Positions 11,537-21,915 of a DNA stretch of 49,000 bases are shown here, one piece after another (position 1 is the first letter of the stretch; the number at the start of each line of letters is the position of its first letter). The position numbers were made by a program, and so were the translations under genes. The notes beneath the pieces are model-generated. The model did not search any database. It worked only from the letters and a program-made list of their open reading frames with translations, and was not told where the DNA came from. The DNA comes from Mesostigma viride (lineage: Eukaryota > Streptophyta > Mesostigmatophyceae > Mesostigmatales > Mesostigmataceae): positions 3,354,600 to 3,403,599 of the forward strand of contig RPFO01000310.1 of assembly GCA_009746045.1 (NCBI GenBank), written 5' to 3'.

Positions 11537-12513
11537 GACAAACGGTCGAATTTCGCGCCGCGCCATGAGCGCCGCGCCACTTGTGACGGAGGACAGTTGT
11601 CCGGTGGGTCCGGGGACACTTAGGGACGAGGGTGATGCATAGGTTTGGGGGTAATATTCGCCATAGCCTGGTAATTACAACGTGCATTGAGCAGGTATCA
11701 CGTGACTTTGGCGGGAAATTTTCACTCGCGCGCGCGCGTAACTAGATATGGCTGCCAGCATGCCGTTCTCACGGAAATTTTGCGTGTCGAGGCTAGAAAC
11801 GGTTCAGCATTTTGCTCAGAATGACTCTGCGTGATTTTCGTAGGTCAGGCATGGCCAAACTTGTAGGATTGGGAAAATTCAGATAGGAAAATACTGCCTT
11901 CTGGGTCGTCAGTGTTAGATGAGTACTCGCTTATCTTATTTCCATTTTATCCTCATGGCCGGGCAGTCTGCGCCAGCCCAAGCATCCAGATTTGGTACCG
12001 GATGTCCGCTGATGCGTTTGCTGGGAATGCGGACGCGTTTATAGGTAATGTTTGAACGGAGCATCAACCTTGTAATCATAAAGGATGCATGCATGATGCG
12101 GCTATGGCGGCCTATGCCTGTAAAGCAATGGTATGTGTGAGATATGAGGGTCCCGGCCAGTGGAATCCGGGCAGGACGTGAACGAGCCAGGTACGGCAAC
12201 GTGTTTGCGTGTCCTTTGCAGCGGAATACGTCTCCCATGCATTATATTTGACGAGCTTTTTAGTGCACCTTTCAGCAAGCCTCCATGCCTGCTGTACAGA
12301 GGGGTATTAGCCCTGAAAGTGACCAGTTTATGGCATTTCTTTGGAGCATATCATTTCGTTAACCCCGGTAGGCAACATGTTTGTATTCCAGCACCTTTGG
12401 CAATCTTTTATAGCAGCTTGTTATAATGCATTCTTGTATTGCATGTCATAGATGGCTGTTTACGCGCGCGTAACCCACACACATATATGAGCACCTTATA
12501 TAGGTCTAACGGG

Positions 12514-13056
12514 TTATCCGGGTGGTTTGACCCAAGGAAAGCACCATTGGACTATCCAACTAAGTTGTCCAATGTTGCTGTTGAGGTTCCATACCCTCCC
12601 TGGGAAGTTAGGGGGGGGTTCACTTTTCCTTGGGGAAAAAAGATCGTCTTTTGGCCAAGTTTGACTGGAGCTATCATCCAAATGCTTTGATAAACCCGTG
12701 GTATTATTGCATATTCTGAAAGCCCTCGAAGTGTAGATACTCCTAGCATCTTGGTTGGGGGCATTTGGAGTTGTGGCCTGTGAGTTATGATTTTTCTCAT
12801 TTTCAGGGGTCTGAAAGTGCCAAAAATGGTCCTCCCGACTAAGGGTTAATCCATCCATGGCTGGCTGGCTTTTCTTGCGCGCCTGGGTAGGAAATAATGC
12901 CGGCCGTGGTACGTTGATTTGCCGCATGTCACCGCCCAGTCTGTTTGCGCTCTTAATGAACCTGGCATGAAACTTTTTGCGCCGTTTCTGGGCTTTTCTT
13001 GCTATTTTGTTCTCCACTTGTTGCAGTTGTGCTATCAGATTTTCCGCAGCTTTCAA
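12514..13056 (-). CDS. Unassigned open frame inside hAT 1
   Basis: About 180 codons open on the minus strand, but the frame begins at a TTG and has no convincing ATG. The N-terminal part is basic and helical (ENLIAQLQQVENKIARKAQK, RRKKFHARF), followed by a polar, proline-containing stretch. I recognise no domain. It could be a remnant of a captured gene or of the transposase N-terminus; it may equally be chance. Confidence 0.2.
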   Translation of the reverse strand: MKAAENLIAQLQQVENKIARKAQKRRKKFHARFIKSANRLGGDMRQINVPRPALFPTQARKKSQPAMDGLTLSREDHFWHFQTPENEKNHNSQATTPNAPNQDARSIYTSRAFRICNNTTGLSKHLDDSSSQTWPKDDLFSPRKSEPPPNFPGRVWNLNSNIGQLSWIVQWCFPWVKPPG

Positions 13057-14682
13057 TGGTTTTCCTTACGCTGCGTATGCCATGCTTCCTAAAGCTACCC
13101 AGAATTGATCGGGCAGTTATCTGGCTTTGCTACGCTTCCTGTATGGAGGTTTTCACACGGTAGACATTCTATATTGCGTAGTCAAGGACCCTAGCTGCCT
13201 GGGAGCGGCATCACCGTTGCAAGGAGCTGGCGAGCTCATAGACGCCTGTCATGCTCTTCAGCCTGCTGGAAAACAAGGTTGTTGTATGGAAGGTGAGAAT
13301 ATGTGAGTTACTTATTATCACATCCCCACCTGTTTAGCCATGTTTAACATGTTGGCCCCTTGCTGGCCCACTGCACGGTCCCCTAGTTATTGCTGGCCTT
13401 TTTACCATATATAATTACTTGCATCAAAGTGAAGGCACCCAAGTAAACATAACCAATATAAAGCCACATATATACAGTTATACACATACACACAATTATG
13501 CATGCGCACGTTTACATTCTCAGTATTACATGCAATATATCGATCGTGTCCACAATATCCACCGTATAGAGTATAGCCGAGGGTAGGGCAACCTTGGATT
13601 ATGTCCAAAACAGTGTTAAAAACATGTGGATTGATGGTGGGTGTCTTAAAATGTGTAAAATCAGAGTATTCTGAGTGTGTCCGTACGAAAACGTATAATA
13701 CCGTATTATACCGTATTATACCGTATTATACATTATACTCCACCGTGACCGTATAACGCGTATAACGTACGATTGCACTCTGGCTCTACAGCACAGTAGA
13801 GTTTACCGGCTCTGGTAGACACATGACTATATAAAGTGGAACATGGAGTAAATTTTTCAGTTCCTTCCCCCCCCACAAAGCCAATAGGTGTGCCCTCACA
13901 CTAGGGTTAAGGGACAGCCCCACATGATGGGAGAGAAGAACAGACATGCAAACAGCAGTGTGCAAAAGGTAGTAGGCATACAATTCAGCGTCTGGGACAT
14001 GGGTAGGGTGTGCACTATCCTTAAACTACTACACATGCATTGTAGCACAAAACGAGGAGGTGGGTACATAGGCGGGAGTCTGTTCATAAAAACTTAAGAC
14101 TCATCAGCAACAACCATATCAAAGAGACAACCAGCGCAGGCCAGAAATCGGGAGAATCCGGACCATGGTAGCTCGAGCCTGCCGTTATCTTTTCCGCGTT
14201 TTCGAGTCGTTCAGGATGATGAAGATGAATGGTGATGGAAATGTGTATCCTTGTGCATTGAAATTATGGCTGGCTTACGTACGTGTGGAGCGACTAGATG
14301 ACCTAGACGGTGGGGCCGGAAACAGCATGGCACTTGATCAGGGCGTGTGTTTCTAGCCTAACTGGCCGGGAGTGTCTAGTGGTGAGCACCATTGCTGCGA
14401 TCGCTCTCCCACCATTTACGAGGAAATACCCGCAAATGGAAAACCACTGAAAAGGTCTAGCTAGTCAGTCATCACGTTAGCCATGCCATGATTCCAAACG
14501 TCCAAGAACTGCACACGGTGCAAAGGCAAAAAGCCGGAGGACAGCACTTTCAAATGTGCGGCGGGAACCAAAAGCCCGCGGATGCCAGAAAACATCGTGT
14601 TGCGGCAGCGACGCGACGATGTGGACAACGAATCCAGTGCCAAGCTCGGAACGGCCGCAAAGGAGATCTGGCATCACAGGGT

Positions 14683-16020
14683 TCAGATGTGCGGAGATAC
14701 TATGCGATCCAGCCGGTCCACGACCTGTTTGTAGAGCTTGTGCCAAGGGGCAGCACCGAACAGATGTGGGTGACGTTGCAAAAAACATCGGACTTGACGG
14801 AGCATAATGGCTCGGTCATAGTCTTTGACCAATAAACGCTGCAAGAGTTCAACAAGAGTCGTGATGAAATCAACACGATAAGAACAAAGACGGGAAAAAC
14901 GATGTAACTGAGAAAGAACAACACCATATTTTGCTGTGTGGGAAAGGAGACTGTGAATATCGGGGTAACGAATAAAAGGAATTTGCTGGTATTTAGGATC
15001 CTTGCGCTTATCATAGACAGCCGTACGCCAGCCCTTCTTGTTATGGGTAATGTTAAGATCGAGGTAATTGCAATGAGTATCCTCCGACGTGAGCTTTAAT
15101 GTGAGGGACGCTTGCGGGTAGATGCCAGGCAGACCAGCGGTGATATACAAATGGGTTGCGAAATCAGGGTTGTCGAAAGCGATGACATCATCAATGTATC
15201 GACATGTATGGATAAAACGCCTGATGAGAACATCATCGTTTGAGGCAATGAGATTCTCCATGAATGCAAGCTCATAAGTGTATAGATAGAGGTTTGCAAG
15301 GAGCCCGGCACAGTTAGTGCCCATAGGGATGCCGATAGCTTGTTGGTATACATTGTCCGCAAAACAGATGAAGGTGTTATCAACAAGATAAGAGATCCAA
15401 TGGACAAGGTCAGCCTTCGTGATAATATAATTATAACCATCCCGCACGATAGCACCTGCCGCGATCCCTGAGAGCCACGTTGCCGTGGGCTTGGTCTGAG
15501 AAACACGCACGTGCAGGTGGTTGCGCCCGTGAGGCCTACGTGCATACAGACGAGTAAGGAGGCTATCTAAACGAGCTTTCAAATCGTGCAAATCTAGTGT
15601 GGTATATAGAGTGGTGAAATCATAGGTGGCTATGGGCATAGGTATACGTTTCTCTGCTGCTGTCTTAGAACGGCTAAGGGCGGCAAGGCGTAGGCGTACT
15701 TGGGCTGAGTCTATGACGATCCAACTACCAGCGCATTCATACCCGGCATTCGACAGCACCTCCACCCATAATGCATTGGCTTCGGGGAGAAGAGCATTCA
15801 AAGCATGGCAGATGAGTTTCGAGAGAGGCATCAGTGGGGCTGAATGCGACGCAGCAATGGTGCGCAAAGCAACAGGAGTTTTGTGCAGCTTAAGAGTGAG
15901 ATACAGATATGGGAACGTAGTGGTGGTGGCGCGTCGCTGCCGCTTAAGGAATGCCCGAGCAAAAATGTTTTGGCTGTGCAGAAAAGCCCGATGAGCAGCA
16001 GTGATACTGGCGGTGGACTG
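14683..16020 (-). pseudogene. Penelope-type reverse transcriptase, C-terminal part
   Basis: Palm and thumb of a Penelope RT. Motifs in order: YLTLKLHKTP; YDFTTLYTTLDLHDLKARL (motif A, catalytic Asp); GIPMGTNCAGLLANLYLYTY (motif B); RYIDDVIAFDN (motif C, catalytic Asp pair); YLDLNITHNKKGW; then a thumb with HRFSRLCSYR. The chain ends in RLDRIVSPHI at 14683. No internal stop. The first 35 residues of the open frame, upstream of 16020, derive from the CACTA terminus and are not native. The N-terminal part of the same RT continues at 20190 beyond the insertion, in a compatible phase. Confidence 0.9.
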
Positions 16021-16375
16021 CACTAGGAACTCAATTTCTGAGAAAATTCTCAAAACCCTCAATTTTCTCACCTTTTGTGAGAATTTTTTGAGAAAATTGA
16101 GAAAAATCTCAATTTTTTTCCGCAAACGCTAGGCAAAAAATCTCACCAGGGTGAGATTTTGGTGAGAAAAAGGGCGTTTTGGTGAGATTGGGGTGAGAAA
16201 AAACCCTAAAGTGAGAAAAAAGGTGAGAATGGGTGAGAAAAAGGCAGAAAGATTGAGAAAATTGAGAAAATTGAGAAGTTTCTCACCAACACGAGAAAAA
16301 TCACTAACACGAGAAAAATCACAAGTCAACGTGGTGAGAAATTTCTCACCAAGAGTGTAACACGAGAAAAATCAT
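16021..16375. repeat. Left CACTA end with GTGAGAAA subterminal array
   Basis: After the 12-bp TIR, about 340 bp filled with GAGAAA, GTGAGAAA and TTGAGAAAA motifs, including local hairpins such as GAGAAAATTCTC. It mirrors the right end. Confidence 0.85.
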
Positions 16376-16526
16376 GAGCTTTATTTCATTAAGTCCTTAA
16401 CGTGAAAAAAAAACTCAACACCACTTTGATATGCATTGTAGGGTGCACAAAGGTGCAATATAGGGTTGTCATACAATATAAAACAGCACATCATTCCATA
16501 AACAATGCTGTCATGCCCAAATTAAA

Positions 16527-17486
16527 TCAAAAGTCATCTTCTTCAGAACTGCTGTCCGAGGGGTTGCTTGCATCAACATCATCTTCTGATGACATAGTGT
16601 CATCCCCACTAGTGTCGCAATAGTTCACAGCTTTACGCTGCCTTCCACTGGCCCTCTTTGCCATAGGGACCTCCTCAATTACAACGGTGGGCTGGCTAGG
16701 TCCAGCATCTGTGGGAGCACCACGCTTGCGGCTGCGCCCTCGAGCAGGTGCCTTGCCAGCGCGGCGCACCACGTCGCCATCACCTACGTCTGCCGCTGCC
16801 ACCTTCTTCTTCTTCTTGGACCCCTTCTTCTTGCCTTTCTTCTTGCCACTAGGCGGTGGCATCGGCTCACCCTCCTCAATCACTTCAAACTGCGGCATGG
16901 TGGGGAAATCTGCTGCCACGCTGTGATACACATGGTTACTGAGGGAAGATTGCGCCTGGTGTGCCATGCTCCATGGCAGTTTGGCAGGGATTACCACCAT
17001 TTCGGGAGCATAGCATTCATCGACGACATACCCAACTGAGCTCACTGCACCTGGCAACACAAGGCGCGACGACCTGGGGGCCTGTGCGCTGCTGATGACC
17101 ACCAACCTCTCGTGGGGCAGGTGAGCGACATGAAGGCGATCAAAAAGCTCCACCTTCAACAACAGCTGCCATTCCCAGCCCCCTCGTGGGTACTCTAACC
17201 TGGCCTTCAGAATGTGTGTGATGAAACCAAAGTCTACACCGCCCGGGCCATGCACCGCAACTCCCGCATTCTTGTGCCGCTTTCCCAGGGATTGGTCCGC
17301 AGCCTCTGTGCGGTAGTTGAACCCGTGTATCCTGACTTTGTGGAAAGAATCCGCGTAGCGCTTCACGCCCCCACACGCCGCTACAATGCCTTGCGGCACA
17401 AGCGGCGTCAGGTTTAATGATGCCCATGCAATCACGTTGAACGTTGTGTCAGCACAGCGATCTCGCCTGCATTCAAACAAACGCAC
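16527..17486 (-). CDS. Transposon-encoded protein, resembling the C-terminal region of CACTA TNP2-type proteins
   Basis: About 319 codons on the minus strand. A segment FHKVRIHGFNYRT ... HKNAGVAVHG ... DFGFITHILKARLEY ... LLLKVELFD has the order seen in the DUF4216-type domain of plant CACTA proteins (VxGxxF..., NSGVxV, YYGxIxxIxEL, VxLFxCxWFD). After it come a Lys-rich stretch (KKKGKKKGSKKKKK, near residue 225) and an acidic, Ser-rich tail. The raw frame opens at a splice-acceptor-like TTTGAATGCAG near 17472, so this is probably the last exon of a larger gene whose upstream transposase exons are missing. The family assignment is by eye. Confidence 0.45.
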   Translation of the reverse strand: MRLFECRRDRCADTTFNVIAWASLNLTPLVPQGIVAACGGVKRYADSFHKVRIHGFNYRTEAADQSLGKRHKNAGVAVHGPGGVDFGFITHILKARLEYPRGGWEWQLLLKVELFDRLHVAHLPHERLVVISSAQAPRSSRLVLPGAVSSVGYVVDECYAPEMVVIPAKLPWSMAHQAQSSLSNHVYHSVAADFPTMPQFEVIEEGEPMPPPSGKKKGKKKGSKKKKKVAAADVGDGDVVRRAGKAPARGRSRKRGAPTDAGPSQPTVVIEEVPMAKRASGRQRKAVNYCDTSGDDTMSSEDDVDASNPSDSSSEEDDF

Positions 17487-17899
17487 ACCGATAACCCAGC
17501 AAAGAGTATTATTATTAAGTATTGGTTATTAAAAAAAATAGAACGGATACAACACAGGACGCTTTTACTGGCGGCAAGATCATGGCACCCGGATGGGTAA
17601 AACCAAACAAACTAGATATTAATTACTAGGGCTGGCTTTGTGACAGTAAAACATGATTGCATGGCTAATCCCAAGGCGCCTTTCAATAGGACTGAATTAA
17701 AATAACCAAAGCAGACGGCGTAAGTAGCATTTGCAAAAAACAAGGCTCACCAGTAGGCCTCGTCGCCATTCGCAGGGTCGCTGTAATCAGCCTTGGGAAG
17801 GGCATCTTCTCCCAGCAAATCCCTTGCGGCGCGTTGTGTCAGCACAGCGATCCCCCCTGCATCCAAACAAAGGCACACCGATAACCAAGCAAAGAGTAT
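17446..17899. repeat. 63-bp direct repeat within the CACTA element
   Basis: The segment beginning GTGTCAGCACAGCGATC and ending AGCAAAGAGTAT occurs at about 17446-17509 and 17837-17899 with a few differences. On the minus strand both copies read as an intron 3' end (TTTGTTTG(A/G)ATGCAG) plus the first exon bases, so an exon boundary has been duplicated. Confidence 0.75.
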
Positions 17900-18195
17900 G
17901 CAAATGTGTAGCCTTGTTCATTGAAATTATGGCTGGCTTACGCAAAGAGCGACTGTAAGATGACCTATACAGTGGGGCCGGAAACAGCTTGCTTGATCAG
18001 GGCGTGTTTTTCGAGCTTCACTGGCCGGGAGTGTCTAGTGGTGAGAACCATTGCTGCGATCGCTTTCCCACCATTTACGAGGAAATACCCGCAAATGAAA
18101 AACCACTGAAACGGTCTAGCTAGTCAGTCATTACATTAGCCACATGCCATCATGCATGTTTCCAAACGTCCAGGAACTGCACACGGTGCAAATGC
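17890..18195 (-). mobile_element. Penelope 3' segment fragment inside the CACTA element
   Basis: Homologous to 14240-14540 (shared CATTGAAATTATGGCTGGCT, ACTGGCCGGGAGTGTCTAGT, TTTACGAGGAAATACCCGCA), with visible divergence, so older than the two pLTR copies. The outermost 3' part, about 125 bp, is missing here. Confidence 0.85.
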
Positions 18196-18790
18196 CATTT
18201 GCAGTGCAAAAATCCAGAGGACACGACCTCATTGCTTCATATTTGTATGCAGAAGACTAAAAAAGTAACATGCATTAATGGCCCGCATGCATAAAGGGCC
18301 TGAATTCTGATGCGGGCCCAACGGCAGCACCGCCAAAGCAGATAAGGGCCCGCAGTCTGATGCGGGCCCCACGGCACCACCGCCATAGCAGAGCTCGAAG
18401 GTCGTGGTGCGCGTGAAACGTACGTATGCCCTTTGTCGGTAGGTGCCGTTGGGGTCAAATTGGGTGCCGCCAAAATCGGGCCGACGCGTCAATAGACTGA
18501 GGCCGTCGATGAGAGCCATCATGCGGCTTGGGGAACTTCAGCTAAGTTAACTTAACGCAAACCACTGGTCGCCCGCGTCGGGAACCGGCCCAACGGCTCT
18601 CCCGCAACAGAAAATAACGCGGCATACTGCATACGTCGTCGGATTGTTACATTTCGACGGTCAAGATTTCATGATGAGGTTTGCGTTCAATTTGCCGCAG
18701 TTTGCCGCCCAGAGAAAGTAGTTGTTGGACTCGTTGCCCACGATGAAACACAATCAAGCAAGCCGTTTCCGGACCCACCGAGTAGGTCAT
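18196..18790. other. CACTA interior, no gene recognised
   Basis: GC-rich in part, with an imperfect duplication of AAGGGCC(T/C)...TCTGATGCGGGCCC (18293-18320 and 18345-18370). Open frames are short and overlap on the same bases. No domain recognised. Confidence 0.4.
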
Positions 18791-18799
18791 GTAGTCGCT

Positions 18800-18967
18800 C
18801 TTCACGTCAGCCAGCCGTAATTTCAATGCACAAGGCTACACATTTCCATCTCCATTCATATTCATAATCCTGCACGACTCGAAAACGCGGACAAGATAAC
18901 GGCAGGCTCGAGCTACCATGGTCCGGATTCTCCCGATTTCTGGCCTGCGCTGGTTGTCTCCTTGATA
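18800..18967 (+). mobile_element. Penelope 3' terminal fragment, opposite orientation, inside the CACTA element
   Basis: Reverse complement of the 14117-14280 type sequence: CATTTCCATC..., GCAGGCTCGAGCTACCATGG, then GGTTGTCTCCTTGATATT at the 3' end. It is the extreme 3' terminus that the neighbouring 17.9-kb fragment lacks, but inverted. Confidence 0.85.
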
Positions 18968-19846
18968 TTGGCAACTCTCTCCGGTAAGAGATTTTCCGCA
19001 GTTTGGCTGTTTCGAAACGTTCATTACGTGAGATGCCTTCGGATCAGGAGACTCACACAGCCGCGAAATCATGCCAAAGGTCATATGTTCGATCCCTTGC
19101 TGGTAGCTTCTGAGCTTTCTTATTTTCTGTGTTCCGCGGAATCTCAGATTTGGGCCGCTAGCGTTTTCACGCTTGTTGCTTTCTGATCCGACGACAACGT
19201 TGTGCCTTGCTCGTGTGACATCTGGCGCATGGTGTGATTCATGTGTATGGTGCTGCCTTGCCACATGGGGCTGCTTTGCCATAAGAGTGAGTGTTGGGTT
19301 CTACACATTTGCTGCATGGACCGTTAGGTGCTGGTGAGCTCTTCCTTGTAGAACGCTTACATCTATGTCAAGGATCTGATTTCTTTTCCTCTTGCGTATA
19401 TTGTGTCGGTTTGCTTTATTTCTTGCAGGGACCACGAGAGTAAAATGCAAGCGGTTCCACTTTCAAGTCAGCATGTGACGCCCTGTCGACCGGCCCGCTT
19501 TGTTAGCTAGCTACCATATAGTATTTGATGATAGGCATTGAATGCGGAAGATGTCATAACGCCATAACAGACTGTGTTGAACAGGCATTGAATGCCGAAG
19601 ATGTCATAACGCCATAACAGACTGTGTTGAAAAGGCATATTTGAATGCCGAAGATGTACATAACGCCATAACAGTGTTGAATAGTTGAATCAATGGGTTC
19701 TTGCAGCTGTAAACATTAAAATTATTCAAACATTTAATGAAAAAATCATTATTGTTCGTGCTGTTTTGAACAGCGGTTGTTACTGGCACTGCATGCATGT
19801 GTCTGCTGCCAGCATATTGCATTATGGGTGTGTTTTTCAGCGCTGT
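18968..19846. other. CACTA interior, right part; short tandem repeat
   Basis: No coding region recognised. At 19537-19680 a unit of about 55 bp (AGGCATTGAATGC(G/C)GAAGATGTCATAACGCCATAACAG in two stretches) occurs three times with small changes. Confidence 0.6.
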
Positions 19847-20189
19847 GTTTTCTCACTTTTCTCACTTTTCTCACGTCCTGTTTTTCTCACTTTTCTCACT
19901 TTTCTCACGTCCTGATTTTCTCACTTTTCTCACGTTTCACACCTCCCGTTTTTCTCACTTATCTCACGTCCTGTTTTTTGAGATTTTTCTCACGTTTTTC
20001 CCCTTTTTTCACCTTTTTGGGGCAATCTCACCCGGGTGAGAAACGTGTTTTCTCACCCATTCTCACCCCATTCTCACCCTTTTTTCTCACCTTTCTCACC
20101 CATTCTCACCCATTTCTCACCCTTTTTCTCACCTTTCTCACCCTTTTTCTCACCATTTCTCACCCATTCTCAAAGCCGAGTTCCTAGTG
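19847..20189. repeat. Right CACTA end with TTTCTCAC subterminal array
   Basis: About 330 bp of TTTCTCAC and CCATTCTCACCC repeats leading into GAGTTCCTAGTG. It is the inverted counterpart of the left array; in CACTA elements such arrays bind the element's own DNA-binding protein. The Phe/Leu/Ser/His-rich open frames here are by-products. Confidence 0.85.
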
Positions 20190-20911
20190 TGTGCACGCTG
20201 AACATAGGTAGGGCTGGACGCCAACTCGTGTTGCAAAGTAGCAAGGTAGTGCTTCTTGCATATGAAAGCAAAGTTGTTGGCACTCTTGTCAACACACGTG
20301 ATGATAAAGTCCTGCTTGAAGTGGTCAAGAAGTGCTTTATCTGTGGTGTTGAGCCAGGTGGTGCGGTGGACCTGCTGGAGACGGTAATCAAGCCTGGTGA
20401 GACGTGCATTGCATTCGTGAATAACGGCGCGAAACCACGGTTCCATGGCAAGGGGAGCAAGCTGTAGGTCCGTGCTCATGGCATTGCAGAATTTGCGCAG
20501 TGATGTGGAGAGCAGTGCATTCACCTCTTTGGCACACGTGCGCTGGACCCACGGCCGAAACTTGGTGCCTTTGGCAAAAAGGTCTACAAGCGTGTGGCTC
20601 GGCAGGATGCTGAGGTCAGCGGTCATGACGTGCTGTGAGGTGGGATCAAGGTACTTGAAATACCGTTGTTGTTGGCAGGGGCAGGGCCCTGCCAAGATGG
20701 TGGCCAGCTCGGTGGGCGTTGTATCGCGGCTGACCTTCCCGTTGCTGAAAACCATTTGTCCCAAGGTGGGAGAGTAATGCCAGGCGGCAATGGGAGTGCC
20801 GAAAGTGTTGCGCACCACGAGCGGCATCGCAGCCTGCACTTGCGGCAAATGCAGAATGTGTGGCAAACACAGCTCATCCATCGCAGCATGAATGAAAGGT
20901 GAGATCAGCAA
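20190..20911 (-). pseudogene. Penelope RT, N-terminal part, cut off by the CACTA insertion
   Basis: Open frame on the minus strand starting LISPFIHAAMDELCLPHILH and reaching FIITCVDKSANNFAFICKKH, which fits the conserved start of Penelope RTs (D-K-x2-x-x-x-V/F-x3-K/D-x-Y). It runs into the CACTA terminus at 20189, so the last residues of the raw open frame are foreign. It overlaps the end of the GIY-YIG frame in a different phase (near 20907-20925). A single-base slip there would make one continuous protein. Confidence 0.8.
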
Positions 20912-21915
20912 ACGGCGCGGACGCAGTGCATCTGCATTCCCATATTGACACGGTGCCGAATGATACGTGAGAGAAGGCCTCGCAGACTAGTGGCATGGGA
21001 GCGGGGGACTTGCAGATCAGCTGGGGAGCACGACCCGACGGCAATGTGTAAGCTGGTAAGCTTCTTCAAGCTGCAGGCTTCGAGATAGGATGCATGAAAG
21101 TTGCCGCGTTGCATAAGCCGAGACATGTGACGTAAGCAGCGGAGACTGGTGGAGTAAAGGGAAGGATCGGTGGACACATGTGTGGAAGGTGGAGGGGCCG
21201 GGGTGACGCTGGGGGGATAGGGGCGATATGGGTGGAGATTGTGCTTCAGACGCCAGGCACGGATGAACATAAGAGGGCGGCCGGGACGGAGGGGAGGCGG
21301 GCGGCGGCGAGACCGAGCTTTGAAACTCTTGCCTTCAATGCAAAAACCGTGGGGCAGAAATGCATGTAACATTCGTTTCCAAAACGTTTCCCGATGCCCT
21401 GCGGCTTTGCGAAAAGCGGCGCCGGTAAAGGTGCCGGGGACATGTTCCAAGGGGACGACTCGCCAATCCCACCACCCGTATTGGGCCATGGCGCCATGTA
21501 GGGGGGTGTCGTCGTTGGCGGCAGGGCGGCCAATATGAAGGCGGCGTGCCGCTCGGACATGTTCCTGAAAACGCGTCCAGGCATCCCGTTGCGTCTGGCC
21601 AACGTAGATACGCTGAGGGTACCTGCGGTTGTAAATGGCATAAATGACGCGATGGGTGCTTACGGGGTGTGGGCGAGTGGAGTTGGTAAGCGACAAATGC
21701 GTGCGCTGTAAGCGCCGGAGGCGACGTAGAGTATGGTCATCCTTGCAGTGATGGTTATGGCGCGTGTTGATGCGACAACGCTTCCGCCATGCCTGTGAGG
21801 AGATACGATAGGGGAACTGCCGAGAAATAGCAGTGTACTTCCGGTAATCAATGCCACTGGATTGCCGTATTCTGTGGAGGGTAAGAGCATGCCAGAAAGT
21901 CATAAGGTGTTTCAT
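20905..21915 (-). CDS. GIY-YIG endonuclease domain of the Penelope element
   Basis: 336-residue open frame from ATG 21915. The GIY-YIG module starts near residue 90: VIYAIYNRRYPQRIYVGQT, followed by RFQEHVRAAR (catalytic Arg and His), AMAQYGWWDWRVVPLE, and GHRETFWKRMLHAFLPHGF, where the Glu of RETFW is the likely metal ligand. This nuclease nicks the target so that the 3' OH can prime reverse transcription. The basic N-terminus contains Cys/His residues (RCRINTRHNHHC) that could be part of the zinc-binding motif reported for permuted Penelope elements, but the spacing is not decisive. After the domain comes a basic, proline-rich linker. The stop at 20905 lies in a region where the RT frame begins. 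Confidence 0.85.
   Translation of the reverse strand: MKHLMTFWHALTLHRIRQSSGIDYRKYTAISRQFPYRISSQAWRKRCRINTRHNHHCKDDHTLRRLRRLQRTHLSLTNSTRPHPVSTHRVIYAIYNRRYPQRIYVGQTQRDAWTRFQEHVRAARRLHIGRPAANDDTPLHGAMAQYGWWDWRVVPLEHVPGTFTGAAFRKAAGHRETFWKRMLHAFLPHGFCIEGKSFKARSRRRPPPLRPGRPLMFIRAWRLKHNLHPYRPYPPSVTPAPPPSTHVSTDPSLYSTSLRCLRHMSRLMQRGNFHASYLEACSLKKLTSLHIAVGSCSPADLQVPRSHATSLRGLLSRIIRHRVNMGMQMHCVRAVC

Larger units (their letters stand above)
10829..13782. mobile_element. hAT-type DNA transposon 1 (non-autonomous)
   Basis: Termini CAGAGTGCAATC / GATTGCACTCTG are 12-bp perfect inverted repeats of the hAT form CA(G/A)NG. The 8-bp GCTCTACA flanks both sides (10821-10828 and 13783-13790), the TSD length expected for hAT. 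Dense subterminal arrays of TATAATACGG and CGTATTATAC follow inside each end (10850-10970 and 13690-13780). No transposase is recognisable in the 2.95 kb. Confidence 0.9.
16021..20189 (-). mobile_element. CACTA (EnSpm-type) transposon inserted in the Penelope RT
   Basis: Begins CACTAGGAACTC and ends GAGTTCCTAGTG: 12-bp perfect inverted termini with the diagnostic CACTA start. TG flanks both sides (16019-16020 and 20190-20191), a 2-bp TSD; CACTA-type elements generally make 2-4 bp. Each end carries hundreds of bases of subterminal GTGAGAAA-type repeats in inverted orientation. The interior has one transposon-type open frame (16527-17486) and no catalytic transposase, so this copy is non-autonomous. 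Two pieces of Penelope 3' end also lie inside it. Confidence 0.9.

Noticed and set aside
14097-14108. CTGATGAGTC on the minus strand as a hammerhead core
   Set aside because: No GAAA partner at a suitable distance, and the site lies outside the Penelope border.
14477-14835. Open frames duplicated at 14.5 and 23.2 kb (CNRTKC-like and FATSPTSVRCC-like)
   Set aside because: They lie antisense to or out of frame with the Penelope RT end and its 3' UTR, and are duplicated with it.
19685-20187. Open frames rich in FSHFSH-type repeats
   Set aside because: They arise from the TTTCTCAC subterminal array of the CACTA element.
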